A DNA stretch of 16,024 nucleotides from Phycisphaerae bacterium (GCA_002684755.1 NYVS01000058.1:63140-79163), one strand, 5' to 3'. Counted from the stretch's first letter, positions 1 to 7,909 are shown. Notes: generated by a model not told the origin, from the letters alone. Translations and numbers: made by a program.

Positions 1-434
1 GCCTTGACACCACCATCCTTGCCGACGAGCGCGGCCGCGAACCCGTCACCGTCGATTCCGAATCGCCGCCGCATCGAGGCGGCGACGTCCGAGGAGACGG
101 TCTCCGCTTCGGCGAGGCCGCCGCTCGGATCCCGAGCGACGTAACCACGGTCCGGAAGCAGCACGATGGTCACGAGATCCCGCTCCGACCATCCGGCCGA
201 GTGCGTCGCGATCGCCACCAGCTGACGATCGATCGCCTCATCCCGTCGGTCGGAGGCGACCACGAGAATCCGGTTCCGCCATCGCATCTCCTCGAACATC
301 CGATCCGCCGACGCTTCATCACGCATCATGGTCGTCCCGTCCTCCCTCCGCGGGGAATCCGGACTGCCGCAACCCGCGAGCAGCACCGCACCGAGAACCC
401 CCACCGCTCCACCGCGGAGGATCAGCCCGTTCAC
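1..434 (-). CDS. DUF4174-family lipoprotein, partial (C-terminus beyond window)
   Basis: Reading the minus strand from a GTG at 434-432 gives an open frame of 144 codons that runs off the window edge. The N-terminus is a lipoprotein signal: a short hydrophobic stretch ends in the lipobox LLAGC with Cys22, so the mature protein should be lipid-anchored in the envelope. After a short charged linker comes WRNRILVVAS (about residues 49-58), then SERDLVTIVLL, RRRFGIDGDGF and finally LVGKDGGVK. These are the hallmarks of DUF4174, a small thioredoxin-like-fold family of unknown function. The start codon overlaps the stop of the upstream tricorn gene (GTGA), so the two are almost certainly translated from one transcript. 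An ATG lies further in (about residue 37), but it would remove the lipobox, so the GTG is preferred. The molecular role is unknown. Confidence 0.8.
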   Translation of the reverse strand, partial: MNGLILRGGAVGVLGAVLLAGCGSPDSPRREDGTTMMRDEASADRMFEEMRWRNRILVVASDRRDEAIDRQLVAIATHSAGWSERDLVTIVLLPDRGYVARDPSGGLAEAETVSSDVAASMRRRFGIDGDGFAAALVGKDGGVK

Positions 435-3400
435 CGGGTGGATCCTTCGTCGTCGAGCCGCCGCATGAGATCCATGACCGCGGCCCGCAGCTGCGCATCG
501 TTGTCGGCGACTTCGTCATCCGGCGTCTGGTCGACGACGATGTCCGGCATGGCTCCATTGTTCTCCATGTCGGCGCCGTTCGGGAGATACCACCCGCGGA
601 ATGGAAGTCGCAGCGACGTGCCGTCGATCAGCGACGTGCCGCCGGTCGAGATCACGCTTCCGTTGGTCCGCTGACCCACGAGGGTGCCACGATCGAGATT
701 CTTGAACGCATGGGAGACGATCTCGGCGTTCGAGTAGCTCTTCTCGTTGCAGATCATGTTCATCGGCATCAGGTACCGCTGGATGAAGAGTCGATCCTGC
801 GGGTAGGTGTCCACGACCGAACGATCGGCACCCCGGGGGATGGTGTACGCGTGGGCGGGCGCCATGATCGAAGACAGCAGCCGATCGGTCGTCCAGCCGC
901 CGCCGTTGTCGCGGACGTCGACGACGAGTCCGTCGCGGCCCTCCGTCGCGGCGAAGAGATCACGCTCGAATTCATCGAGCGACGCCTGGTCCATGCTTCG
1001 AACGTGCGCGTAACCGAGTCGTCCATTCGACCATTCGTGCACCTGCTCCGCCCGGCGGCGCTGAGTCGCGTCGTAGACGAGACCGCGGATCGCGCCGTTG
1101 GAGATCGGCGTCAGAAGCAGGTCCAGTTCGAGCGACTCGGCCGGACCGTCCGCCGCATCCAACTCGGGCTGGCGTCGCACGGTGACCACCACCTCCTTGC
1201 CCAGCCGGCCCCGCAGTCGTCCACCCACCGTGTCGGGAGGCGTGGCGTCCAGATCGAGCGGTTCGAGATTGATTCCGGTGATCACGTCACCGATGAGCAG
1301 CGGCATGTCCGAAGCCTCGGCCGGACCGTCCTCGAGCACGGAGGTGACGAGATAGCCATCGGCCACCGGTTCGAGATCCACGCCCAGTCGACCGATCGAC
1401 TGGGACAGCGGCATGTTCTTCGCCGGCGCCCGCATGCCCATGTGGGAGGCGCTGAGTTCGCCCAGCAGTCGGTTCGAGACCCAGTTGAACTCGTCCGCGG
1501 TCCGAGTCCGGGCCGCGAGTTCGTGATAGCGGTCGGTCAGGTCCGACCAGTCCAGACCCTTCATCTCCGGGTCATAGAAGATCTCGCCCATGATCGAGGC
1601 GGCCTCGAGGAACTTCTCGCTCGACTCCTGCTCCCGATCGATTCGGATCCGCATCGAGATCGGATAGTTGGTCGCCTTGCCCGTACCGGTGTCGATCGTC
1701 TTCGCGCTGCCGCCACCGACCGCGACGAGCTTGCTTCCGTCCAGCGAGAGTCCCATCATCGAGACGCTGTCGCCGATGCGCTTGCGGCCGCTGCCGTCCC
1801 ACTTCACGGAGTAGAGGCCGGAGACCCCCGGCGCGGAGATTCGATTGCCGAAGAGGATGCGCTCGCCGGAGGGGAGCATCGCCAGGCGACGCTCCGAGCC
1901 GGGCAGCCGGCTGATCTTCCGGAGCCGTCGATACGCGGTCTGGAGATCGTCCTGCGTGAAGGGCGGGGTGGCGTCCGCGACGGCCTTCTCGGAATCCGCG
2001 TCGGTCTCACCGGGCTCGTCCTCCCCGGCGGCCGCGGCGGCGAGCTTGCGACGCACCTCGTTGGGATCGAGCGGCTTCCGCTTCTTCGCGGCCTTCTCGG
2101 CCGTCTCGAAGTACGTCTTCAATTCGGGATCGGCCATCTTCTCCAGCCGGCGATCGAGGAAGACGTACCAGATGTCCTCCTCTTCGCCGTCACGCTCGCT
2201 CGAGAACGCGAGCACCCGGGCGTCGGCGGAGAATCGGGCGCCACCATCGTTGTCGGGGTGCCTCGAGATGTTCACCGGCTTCGCCGAACCGTCGCTCGGC
2301 ACGACGAAGACGTCCTGATTGAAGTTCATGTCCGCCTGGTCGAAGACGATCCAGTCGGAGTCGAGGCTCCACTCGAATTCGACGCCTCGATCCCAGCCGG
2401 CCCGCAAGAGCGTCTCCTCGCCGGTGGCGAGGTCGAGAATCATGATGTCGCCGAGACCACGGATGAATCCCAGACGCATGCCGTCCGGGGACGGGACCGG
2501 CCGGTGATCCTGGAATTCGGTGGAGACGAAGGGAACGATCTCGAACGTCACCGCGTCGGCCCACCGCGCGGGATCGAGCATCGGATCGTCGTCCGCGTCT
2601 TCGGCGTCCTCGGTCTCCTCCGCGGATTCCTCCTCGCCGTCCTTGGTGGAATCTTCGTCCGTGGCGGTCTCGCCCTCGGAATCCTCGGTGGCTTCGGCGT
2701 CGGCGTCGCTCGAGTCATCGCTCGAGGAGTCCGCGGAATCGTCCGTCTCCGACTCCTCGGGCGGCGATGTCCGTTCGGTGTACTGATCGCGGATCTCGGT
2801 GCGGGTCGTCGCGACGGTCGTCGCCATGATCGACGACTTCCCTCCGGCGACGGTGGTGAAGTACAAGGTGGTGCCGTCGGGACTCCAGGCGAGATCGCGT
2901 TCCCGACCGTGGGTGTCGGTGATCCGGCGGGAGATCGAATGATCGGCGGTCCCGCGAACCACGACCTCGCCGTAGGCGATCACCGCGATGGACTTCCCAT
3001 CGGGGTTGAGCGCCGCTTCCGTGACCTGTCGCGAGACGTCCTGATTCCTCGTGGCGTCGAGCGCATCCTCGGGCGCGGTCACGAACATCGGCCGCGGCAC
3101 CGCATCCGGGTCCTCGAGGTCCAGCGTGTAGAGCGAATCCCAGCGGTGAAGCACGAGCCGGCTGCCGTCGGGCGTGACGTCGAATCCGGCGACGTCGATC
3201 TGCTCGAAGTCGGTGAGCGGGGTGGTGGAACCGTCGACCAGTGATCGCTGGTAGACGTTGTGCGTGCGGTTGTTGCGATCCGAGAGGAAGAGGACGTCGT
3301 CGTTACCCGCCCAGCGAGGCTTTCCGTCGTTTCCCTCCCAGTCGGCGATCGGAAGAAACTCCTCCGATTCCGTGTCGTAGAGCCAGACGTCGCGGCGGTC

Positions 3401-4039
3401 TTCACCCCGGTAGTGACGACGTTCCCAACGCGCGCCGCCTCGCTCGAAGGCGGCCCGTCGTCCGTCCGGACTGCGCACGTTCAATCCTCCGAACGCGTCG
3501 TGCAGTCGCTGCGGTTCGCCGCCCTCGATGGCGATCTCGTACGGACGAGGCGAGCGGTACGCGTCACCTTCGAGATATCCGGTGAGGCCCACGACGATGT
3601 CGCCATCCGCGTCACGGCCGACGCCGCCGAGCGCGACCGAAGCATCGAGATCGGTCAAGCGACGGATCTTCGTCCCATCCGGAGCCATCGCCCAGAGGTT
3701 CGTGGTGCCATCCCGGTCGCTTTCGAAGACGATCGTGGAACCGTCGGGCGTCCACGCCGAATCATGATCCCGGCCTGGATGACTGGTGAGTCTCGTCGCG
3801 GTACCACCCTCGAACGGCACGCTCCAGAGATCGCCTCGCCAACTGAAGACGACGGTCTTTCCGTCCGGGCTGATGCTCGGGAATCGGGGAAGGTCGACGT
3901 TGCCCTCGCCGCGACTGGTCGCGGACGCCGTTTCGTGGGCACCCAGCCCGAAAAGGGTCAGAAGCAGGACAAGGGGACCGAACCGGTTCACTCGACAGGA
4001 ACCTTCGAACAGGGGCCAGCGGATGGATCTCGAAAACAT
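431..4039 (-). CDS. Exported tricorn-type protease (peptidase S41 family)
   Basis: A 1202-residue protein with tricorn architecture. An N-terminal signal-like segment is followed by TolB/WD40-like propeller repeats (about residues 45-420, with recurrent 'SPDG' and 'WSPDG' motifs), an acidic Ser/Asp/Glu-rich linker (about 425-488), a second propeller region (about 495-800) with an Ala/Lys/Glu-rich insertion near 650-690, then a core domain, a PDZ domain (about 881-955) and the S41 protease domain (from about 1000). Catalytic residues can be matched to archaeal tricorn: Ser865-His866 in SASHMG, nucleophile Ser1103 in SYSNAE, and Glu1159 in MENNG. Tricorn degrades peptides of a few residues; its substrate here is unknown. 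An alternative GTG start at 3991 gives a more classical signal peptide (VNRFGPLVLLLTLFG, with a predicted cut after ETASA); both starts have only weak GGAG/AAGG sequences about 10 bases upstream. Both imply export. The gene overlaps the following lipoprotein by 4 bases. Confidence 0.9.
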   Translation of the reverse strand: MFSRSIRWPLFEGSCRVNRFGPLVLLLTLFGLGAHETASATSRGEGNVDLPRFPSISPDGKTVVFSWRGDLWSVPFEGGTATRLTSHPGRDHDSAWTPDGSTIVFESDRDGTTNLWAMAPDGTKIRRLTDLDASVALGGVGRDADGDIVVGLTGYLEGDAYRSPRPYEIAIEGGEPQRLHDAFGGLNVRSPDGRRAAFERGGARWERRHYRGEDRRDVWLYDTESEEFLPIADWEGNDGKPRWAGNDDVLFLSDRNNRTHNVYQRSLVDGSTTPLTDFEQIDVAGFDVTPDGSRLVLHRWDSLYTLDLEDPDAVPRPMFVTAPEDALDATRNQDVSRQVTEAALNPDGKSIAVIAYGEVVVRGTADHSISRRITDTHGRERDLAWSPDGTTLYFTTVAGGKSSIMATTVATTRTEIRDQYTERTSPPEESETDDSADSSSDDSSDADAEATEDSEGETATDEDSTKDGEEESAEETEDAEDADDDPMLDPARWADAVTFEIVPFVSTEFQDHRPVPSPDGMRLGFIRGLGDIMILDLATGEETLLRAGWDRGVEFEWSLDSDWIVFDQADMNFNQDVFVVPSDGSAKPVNISRHPDNDGGARFSADARVLAFSSERDGEEEDIWYVFLDRRLEKMADPELKTYFETAEKAAKKRKPLDPNEVRRKLAAAAAGEDEPGETDADSEKAVADATPPFTQDDLQTAYRRLRKISRLPGSERRLAMLPSGERILFGNRISAPGVSGLYSVKWDGSGRKRIGDSVSMMGLSLDGSKLVAVGGGSAKTIDTGTGKATNYPISMRIRIDREQESSEKFLEAASIMGEIFYDPEMKGLDWSDLTDRYHELAARTRTADEFNWVSNRLLGELSASHMGMRAPAKNMPLSQSIGRLGVDLEPVADGYLVTSVLEDGPAEASDMPLLIGDVITGINLEPLDLDATPPDTVGGRLRGRLGKEVVVTVRRQPELDAADGPAESLELDLLLTPISNGAIRGLVYDATQRRRAEQVHEWSNGRLGYAHVRSMDQASLDEFERDLFAATEGRDGLVVDVRDNGGGWTTDRLLSSIMAPAHAYTIPRGADRSVVDTYPQDRLFIQRYLMPMNMICNEKSYSNAEIVSHAFKNLDRGTLVGQRTNGSVISTGGTSLIDGTSLRLPFRGWYLPNGADMENNGAMPDIVVDQTPDDEVADNDAQLRAAVMDLMRRLDDEGSTR

Positions 4040-4312
4040 GTCTTCAACGCTCCAGAATGCGGTTTGGGTCGCGACGGAACCTCATGACCGCGCGAGAATC
4101 GTCTTTTCGTCGTCAGCCCGGAGTCTAGCCGAGCGAACCCGTGGCGGGCATCCCGGGCGACGTCCCCGCAAGGTCGATCTGTACCGGTCATCCCGAATGC
4201 CCCCCCCGCGACGAGACACGATGCTCGAAAAGCCGGAAGTACCCCCGCAGCGTGGGCGAGCGACGTCCGATTTCCCTTTTGTCCAGGAATCGAACCGAGG
4301 AGGAGACTCGTC
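4040..4312. other. Divergent intergenic region between the tricorn gene and a small ORF
   Basis: These 273 bases (321 if the tricorn gene starts at 3991) must hold the promoters of two divergent units. I see no convincing -35/-10 pair, no sigma-54 box and no hairpin. A run of eight C residues sits at 4200-4207. The only clear signal is the ribosome binding site of the small plus-strand gene, at 4300-4306. Confidence 0.5.
4299..4312 (+). promoter_or_regulatory. Strong Shine-Dalgarno for the 104-residue protein
   Basis: GGAGGAG followed by ACTCGTC and ATG. It is near-complementary to the 16S rRNA tail at ideal spacing. Most other genes in the window have only partial motifs, so this small gene may be translated at a high rate. 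Confidence 0.75.
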
Positions 4313-4627
4313 ATGAAGCCCCAAGACACCGAACAGACCAACCGACTTCGCACCATTCTCCAGCGAATGGAACGCTCGATCGACGATGCACGTGCCCGCC
4401 GGGTCGACGGCCCGGGCCGGCCGGACGCGGTTTCGCCGCCGCCGGCCTCGCCGATCACCGGTGGCGGACGCATGCCGCTCGATCCCCTCGATACGCCAAT
4501 CGCCGACACCAAGCAGACGGAGCAGGACTTCTCAAAGGGGTCGACCACGGTCCGCGATGCCGGAACGATGTTCGATTTCAAGGGTCCGCGGCTCAAGGCT
4601 CGACCGAAGCGTTCAAACGACGCCTGA
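4313..4627 (+). CDS. Small hypothetical protein, 104 residues
   Basis: The start is well supported: ATG at 4313 is preceded by GGAGGAG with a 7-base spacer, the best Shine-Dalgarno sequence in the window. The protein has no signal peptide or membrane segment. Residues 8-30 (QTNRLRTILQRMERSIDDAR) could form a charged amphipathic helix. The middle is rich in Pro and Gly (VDGPGRPDAVSPPPASPITG) and likely disordered, and the C-terminus is basic (RLKARPKR). I recognise no family. It lies 53 bases upstream of the M42 aminopeptidase and is probably co-transcribed with it. The strong ribosome binding site, absence of an opposing plausible gene and protein-like composition argue that it is real. Its function is unknown. 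Confidence 0.7.
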   Translation: MKPQDTEQTNRLRTILQRMERSIDDARARRVDGPGRPDAVSPPPASPITGGGRMPLDPLDTPIADTKQTEQDFSKGSTTVRDAGTMFDFKGPRLKARPKRSNDA

Positions 4628-4680
4628 GCACCATCTCCGGAACCGCTTCACCATCGCCGACGGTGCTGTAAAGTGATTCG

Positions 4681-5772
4681 ATGCGAACCGAATCACTTGC
4701 GTTCCTCAGGCGGCTTCTCGACACCCCGTCGCCCTCCGGCCACGAAACAGCCGGCCAGCGAGTCTGGCTCGACGAGGTGAGGTCGTCCGCGACCCGCACG
4801 TGGAACGACGCGTACGGCAACTGTTTCGCGCAACTCGACTGCGATCACGACGACGCCCCCACGGTGGCGATCTGCGGTCATGCCGACGAAATCGGCCTGA
4901 TGGTCAACAACATCGACGACAAGGGCTTCGTGTATTGCCGGCAGATCGGCGGCATCGACGCAGGCTCGATCGTCGGAAAGCGGATTCGATTCGCCTCCAG
5001 CGTCGCCGGCGTGGACGAACCGGTGCTCGGCGTGATCGGCGCGACCGCCATCCACCTGCAGGACCGCAGTCGCGACGGCAAGGTTCGCAAGCTTCACGAA
5101 CTCTTCGTGGACATCGGCTGTCGGACCCGGGAGGAAGCGGCGGAGAAGCTCAATGTCGGCGACCCGGGCGTCTTCGCCGACGGCTCCGAACTGATCGGAG
5201 AGGACACCATCGTCGCCAGAGGCCTCGACAACCGCATCGGGACCTGGGCCGCCGCCGAGACCCTGCGTCGACTCGCTCCGGACCGCGCCGCCCTGCATTG
5301 CAACGTGGTGGCGGTGAGCACCGTCCAGGAAGAGGTCGGACTGGTCGGCGCGGCGATGATCGCTGAAGGTCTCAAGCCCGACGTCGCACTCGTGACCGAC
5401 GTGGGACATGCGACGGACACCCCGGGCATCGACCGGAATCGACACGGCGACTTCAAGCTGGCCGGCGGTCCCAAGGTGGCGATCGGCGGTCCCGCCCAGC
5501 CCCTCGTGGTGGCGAAACTGCTCGCCGCGGCGGAACGCGAGGAAATCACGATCCAGAGGTCCGCGGTTCCGGGCCGCTCCGGAACCGACACGGACGCCAT
5601 CTTCCTGCGCAACGGCGGGATTCCCTCCGGACTGGTGAGCCTGCCGATCCGCTACATGCACACCACCGTCGAAATGACGAGTCTCAACGATCTCGACGCG
5701 ATCGCGTCGATCTTCACGAGGTTCTGCCGCGATCTCGGCCCCGGCGAATCGTTCGTTCCGGCCATCGCGTGA
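4681..5772 (+). CDS. M42-family (TET-type) metallo-aminopeptidase
   Basis: A 363-residue protein covering the full length of the peptidase M42 family (glutamyl aminopeptidase, endoglucanase M, TET). These cytoplasmic di-metal enzymes form large tetrahedral shells and trim peptides from the N-terminus. All expected metal and catalytic residues are visible: His67 in CGHADEIG, bridging Asp183 in GLDNRIG, general base Glu217 and metal ligand Glu218 in VQEEVG, Asp240 in VTDVGH, and His327 in YMHTTVEM. The 'GRSGTDTDAI' stretch before the last His is also typical. There is no signal peptide. The start at 4681 has only a weak AAAGTG upstream but matches the family N-terminus (LRRLLDTPSPSGHE). It follows the small ORF and stands divergent to the tricorn gene. 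Substrate preference cannot be read from sequence. Confidence 0.93.
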   Translation: MRTESLAFLRRLLDTPSPSGHETAGQRVWLDEVRSSATRTWNDAYGNCFAQLDCDHDDAPTVAICGHADEIGLMVNNIDDKGFVYCRQIGGIDAGSIVGKRIRFASSVAGVDEPVLGVIGATAIHLQDRSRDGKVRKLHELFVDIGCRTREEAAEKLNVGDPGVFADGSELIGEDTIVARGLDNRIGTWAAAETLRRLAPDRAALHCNVVAVSTVQEEVGLVGAAMIAEGLKPDVALVTDVGHATDTPGIDRNRHGDFKLAGGPKVAIGGPAQPLVVAKLLAAAEREEITIQRSAVPGRSGTDTDAIFLRNGGIPSGLVSLPIRYMHTTVEMTSLNDLDAIASIFTRFCRDLGPGESFVPAIA

Positions 5773-5779
5773 AATTCGG

Positions 5780-5795
5780 GTTCGAGAATTCGAAC
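5780..5795. repeat. Perfect inverted repeat after the aminopeptidase gene
   Basis: GTTCGA-GAAT-TCGAAC is a perfect 6-bp stem with a 4-base loop, 7 bases after the M42 stop codon. It could act as a weak terminator hairpin, although no T-run follows, or as a protein binding site upstream of the methyltransferase. Confidence 0.5.
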
Positions 5796-5822
5796 AAACC
5801 CGTGGCTATTCCAAAGGTGCAT

Positions 5823-5836
5823 GATCCGATCGGATC
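5823..5836. repeat. 14-bp perfect palindrome upstream of the methyltransferase
   Basis: GATCCGATCGGATC reads the same on both strands and lies 43-56 bases before the ATG at 5879. That is a plausible operator position. GATC and TCGA tetramers are frequent in this DNA, so chance cannot be excluded. Confidence 0.4.
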
Positions 5837-5878
5837 CGGCTGGCATTATCCTGAGTGACCTTCTCAGGCTTCCGAACC

Positions 5879-6505
5879 ATGCTCGACTTTCTCTCCCAGA
5901 CCCTCAGCAACTTCAAGCACACTGGCGCCGTCTGGCCCAGCGGAGGCCGTCTCGCCCGCGAGATGACCGCCCCGCTGCGGGAATCGGATCGACCCCGTCG
6001 CATTCTCGAAGTCGGCCCCGGCACCGGCCCGTTCACCGCGAAGATCCTCTCCCACCTCCGGCCCGGAGACGAGTTCCACGTGGTGGAGATCAACCCCTTC
6101 TTCTGCAAGGTCATCGAGAAGCGACATCTCGCGCCGTTCCGCAAGCGAAACCCCGACATCGAAGTCTCCCTGCACGAGGCGCCGATCGAGGAAGCCCCGA
6201 TCGAAGGTCCGTTCGATCACATCATCTGCGGCCTCCCGTTCAACAACTTTCCGCCGCCGCTGGTTCGCGGCATCTTCAAGCGGATGATGGGGCTGCTCGC
6301 CGATGACGGCGACCTCGCGTACTTCGAGTACGCCGCGGTCCGCGTGATGAAGGCGCCGGTCACCTCACCCACCTCGCGTCGAAACCTCCGCAGGATCGAC
6401 GCCCACGCGAAGTCCCTGCACCGACGTCATCGAGGTTCGAGACGGCTGGTCATGGCGAACTTCCCCCCCGCCATCGCGGTCAGGCTCCGACACCAGGATT
6501 CCTGA
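5879..6505 (+). CDS. PmtA/KsgA-like class I SAM-dependent methyltransferase
   Basis: A 208-residue protein. The opening FLSQTLSNFKHTGAVWPSG matches the phospholipid N-methyltransferase (PmtA, COG3963) group, which is related to rRNA adenine dimethylases. SAM-binding motif I is EVGPGTG at residues 44-50, the acidic motif II residue is Glu70 in VVEIN, and the motif IV region is CGLPFNNFPP at 117-126. The C-terminal part (RRIDAHAKSLHRR, MANFPPA) continues the family pattern, so the gene looks intact. The best-characterised members methylate phosphatidylethanolamine towards phosphatidylcholine at the inner membrane surface; others of this fold act on different substrates, so the substrate here is inferred. 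A GTG at 5855 opens the same frame 24 bases earlier, but it lies in an inverted repeat and adds non-conserved residues, so the ATG is preferred. Confidence 0.78.
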   Translation: MLDFLSQTLSNFKHTGAVWPSGGRLAREMTAPLRESDRPRRILEVGPGTGPFTAKILSHLRPGDEFHVVEINPFFCKVIEKRHLAPFRKRNPDIEVSLHEAPIEEAPIEGPFDHIICGLPFNNFPPPLVRGIFKRMMGLLADDGDLAYFEYAAVRVMKAPVTSPTSRRNLRRIDAHAKSLHRRHRGSRRLVMANFPPAIAVRLRHQDS

Positions 6506-6575
6506 CGCAACACGATTCCTCGCACAACCGGCGAGGCCGCGTGCCCGCCGCCCCGAAATCCAGGACGACGCGCAC

Positions 6576-7811
6576 ATGGTCTTCGTCAACGAACATTATC
6601 TGAAGCTGGCCGCCGGCTACCTCTTCCCCGAGATCGCACGACGCGTCGCCGAGTACGAGGCTTCGGTGCCCGCCGCCGCGGAACGGATCATCCGCTGCGG
6701 CATCGGGGACGTCACCGAACCGATCGTGCCCGCGGTCATCGACGCGATGCACGCCGCGATCGACGAGCTTGCTGATCGCGACACGTTCCGCGGCTATCCC
6801 CCGCCGACCGGTTACGACTTCCTCCGGAAGGCGATCGCGGAACACGACTACCGCGCCCGGGGCATCCGGATCGACGACGACGAGATCTTCGTCAGCGACG
6901 GGTCGAAGGGCGACTGCGGGAGCCTGCTCGAAATCCTCGGTGGTGGCAATCGCGTCGCGGTGAGCGACCCCGTGTATCCGGTCTACGTCGACACCAACGT
7001 GATGGCCGGGAACACGAAGGACGCGCTCGACGGTGGTGGATACGACGGCCTGATCACGATGGAGGCCCGGGAGGAGAACGGCTTCATCCCCCTGCCGCCC
7101 GCCGAACCGGTGGATCTCGTCTACCTCTGCTTCCCGAACAATCCGACCGGATCGACGATCGATCGCGACGGCCTCCGGACCTGGGTGGACTGGGCCCTCG
7201 AACACGAGGCCCTCATCGTCTACGACGCCGCATACGTGAACTTCATCCGGAACCCCGAGCTCCCGCGGAGCATCTTCGAGATCGAAGGCGCCGACCGATG
7301 CGCGATCGAGACCCGGAGCTTCTCGAAGAACGGTGGCTTCACCGGCGTCCGCTGCGGATACACCGTGATCCCGAAGACGCTCGAGGGACGCACCCGCGAC
7401 GGACGCCGCGTTCCCCTCCACGGACTCTGGAATCGGCGATGGTGCACCCGAAGCAACGGCGTGAGCTGGCCGGTGCAGCGCGGCGCCCACGCCCTCTATT
7501 CGCCCGAGGGGCTCGAGCAGACCTCGATGCTCGTCGATCACTACATGACGAACGCGTCCCTGCTTCGCGGCGGCTGCGAGTCCATGGGACTCCGGGTCTT
7601 CGGCGGAACCGACGCACCGTACGTCTGGGTCCGCTGCCCCGACGGCATCGACAGCTGGGGCATGTTCGACCGTCTCCTGCGGGAGGCGCAGATCGTCACC
7701 ACGCCGGGCGCCGGCTTCGGGCGATGCGGAGAAGGGTACTTCCGGATCAGCGCGTTCAACAGCCGCGCGAACGTCGACGAAGTCGTGAACCGAATGCGTG
7801 CACTGGTCTGA
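6576..7811 (+). CDS. dapL: LL-diaminopimelate aminotransferase
   Basis: A 411-residue fold-type I PLP enzyme that converts tetrahydrodipicolinate directly to LL-diaminopimelate using glutamate (EC 2.6.1.83), supplying lysine and peptidoglycan precursors and bypassing the acylated intermediates. The N-terminus NEHYLKLAAGYLFPEIARRV is diagnostic of DapL, as are DPVYPVYVD, FPNNPTG (Asn189), YDAAYVNF (Asp217, Tyr220) and SFSKNGGFTGVRCGY, in which Lys251 forms the PLP Schiff base and Arg259 contacts the phosphate. Length is as usual for the family. The ATG start is preceded by AGGA about 10 bases upstream. It follows the methyltransferase with a 70-base gap and ends before a strong hairpin terminator, so it is the last gene of this plus-strand run. 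No other lysine genes are adjacent. Confidence 0.93.
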   Translation: MVFVNEHYLKLAAGYLFPEIARRVAEYEASVPAAAERIIRCGIGDVTEPIVPAVIDAMHAAIDELADRDTFRGYPPPTGYDFLRKAIAEHDYRARGIRIDDDEIFVSDGSKGDCGSLLEILGGGNRVAVSDPVYPVYVDTNVMAGNTKDALDGGGYDGLITMEAREENGFIPLPPAEPVDLVYLCFPNNPTGSTIDRDGLRTWVDWALEHEALIVYDAAYVNFIRNPELPRSIFEIEGADRCAIETRSFSKNGGFTGVRCGYTVIPKTLEGRTRDGRRVPLHGLWNRRWCTRSNGVSWPVQRGAHALYSPEGLEQTSMLVDHYMTNASLLRGGCESMGLRVFGGTDAPYVWVRCPDGIDSWGMFDRLLREAQIVTTPGAGFGRCGEGYFRISAFNSRANVDEVVNRMRALV

Positions 7812-7840
7812 CGCGTCGACCCGCACCCCGACCGAAATCA

Positions 7841-7874
7841 CGACGGCCCCTCACTTCTCGGTGAGGGGCCGTCG
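7841..7874. terminator. Bidirectional hairpin terminator between convergent genes
   Basis: CGACGGCCCCTCAC and GTGAGGGGCCGTCG form a perfect 14-bp GC-rich stem with a TTCTCG loop. It lies between the dapL stop (7811) and the stop of the minus-strand EF-hand gene (7910). The T-tract is weak on both sides, but position and stem strength make a shared terminator very likely. Confidence 0.85.
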
Positions 7875-7909
7875 CTTCGATTCCGATCGGTTGGATCCGC
7901 CGGCCATGG

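Noticed and set aside
2581..2765. Repetitive-looking GC-rich stretch that could suggest a DNA repeat array
   Set aside because: It is explained by the acidic Ser/Asp/Glu linker of the tricorn protein; there are no regular units or spacers as in CRISPR.
710..3244. Long plus-strand open frame opposite the tricorn gene (844 codons)
   Set aside because: It is Arg/Gly/Val-rich with no domain or ribosome binding site, and the opposite strand encodes an unmistakable tricorn protein. In GC-rich DNA such antisense frames arise from codon bias.
4627..4667. AGCACC...GGTGCT inverted repeat between the small ORF and the M42 gene
   Set aside because: A 6-bp stem with a loop of nearly 30 bases and no T-run; too weak to call a terminator.
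6480..7841. 453-codon minus-strand open frame opposite dapL
   Set aside because: It extends past both ends of dapL and into the terminator; dapL itself is clearly recognised.
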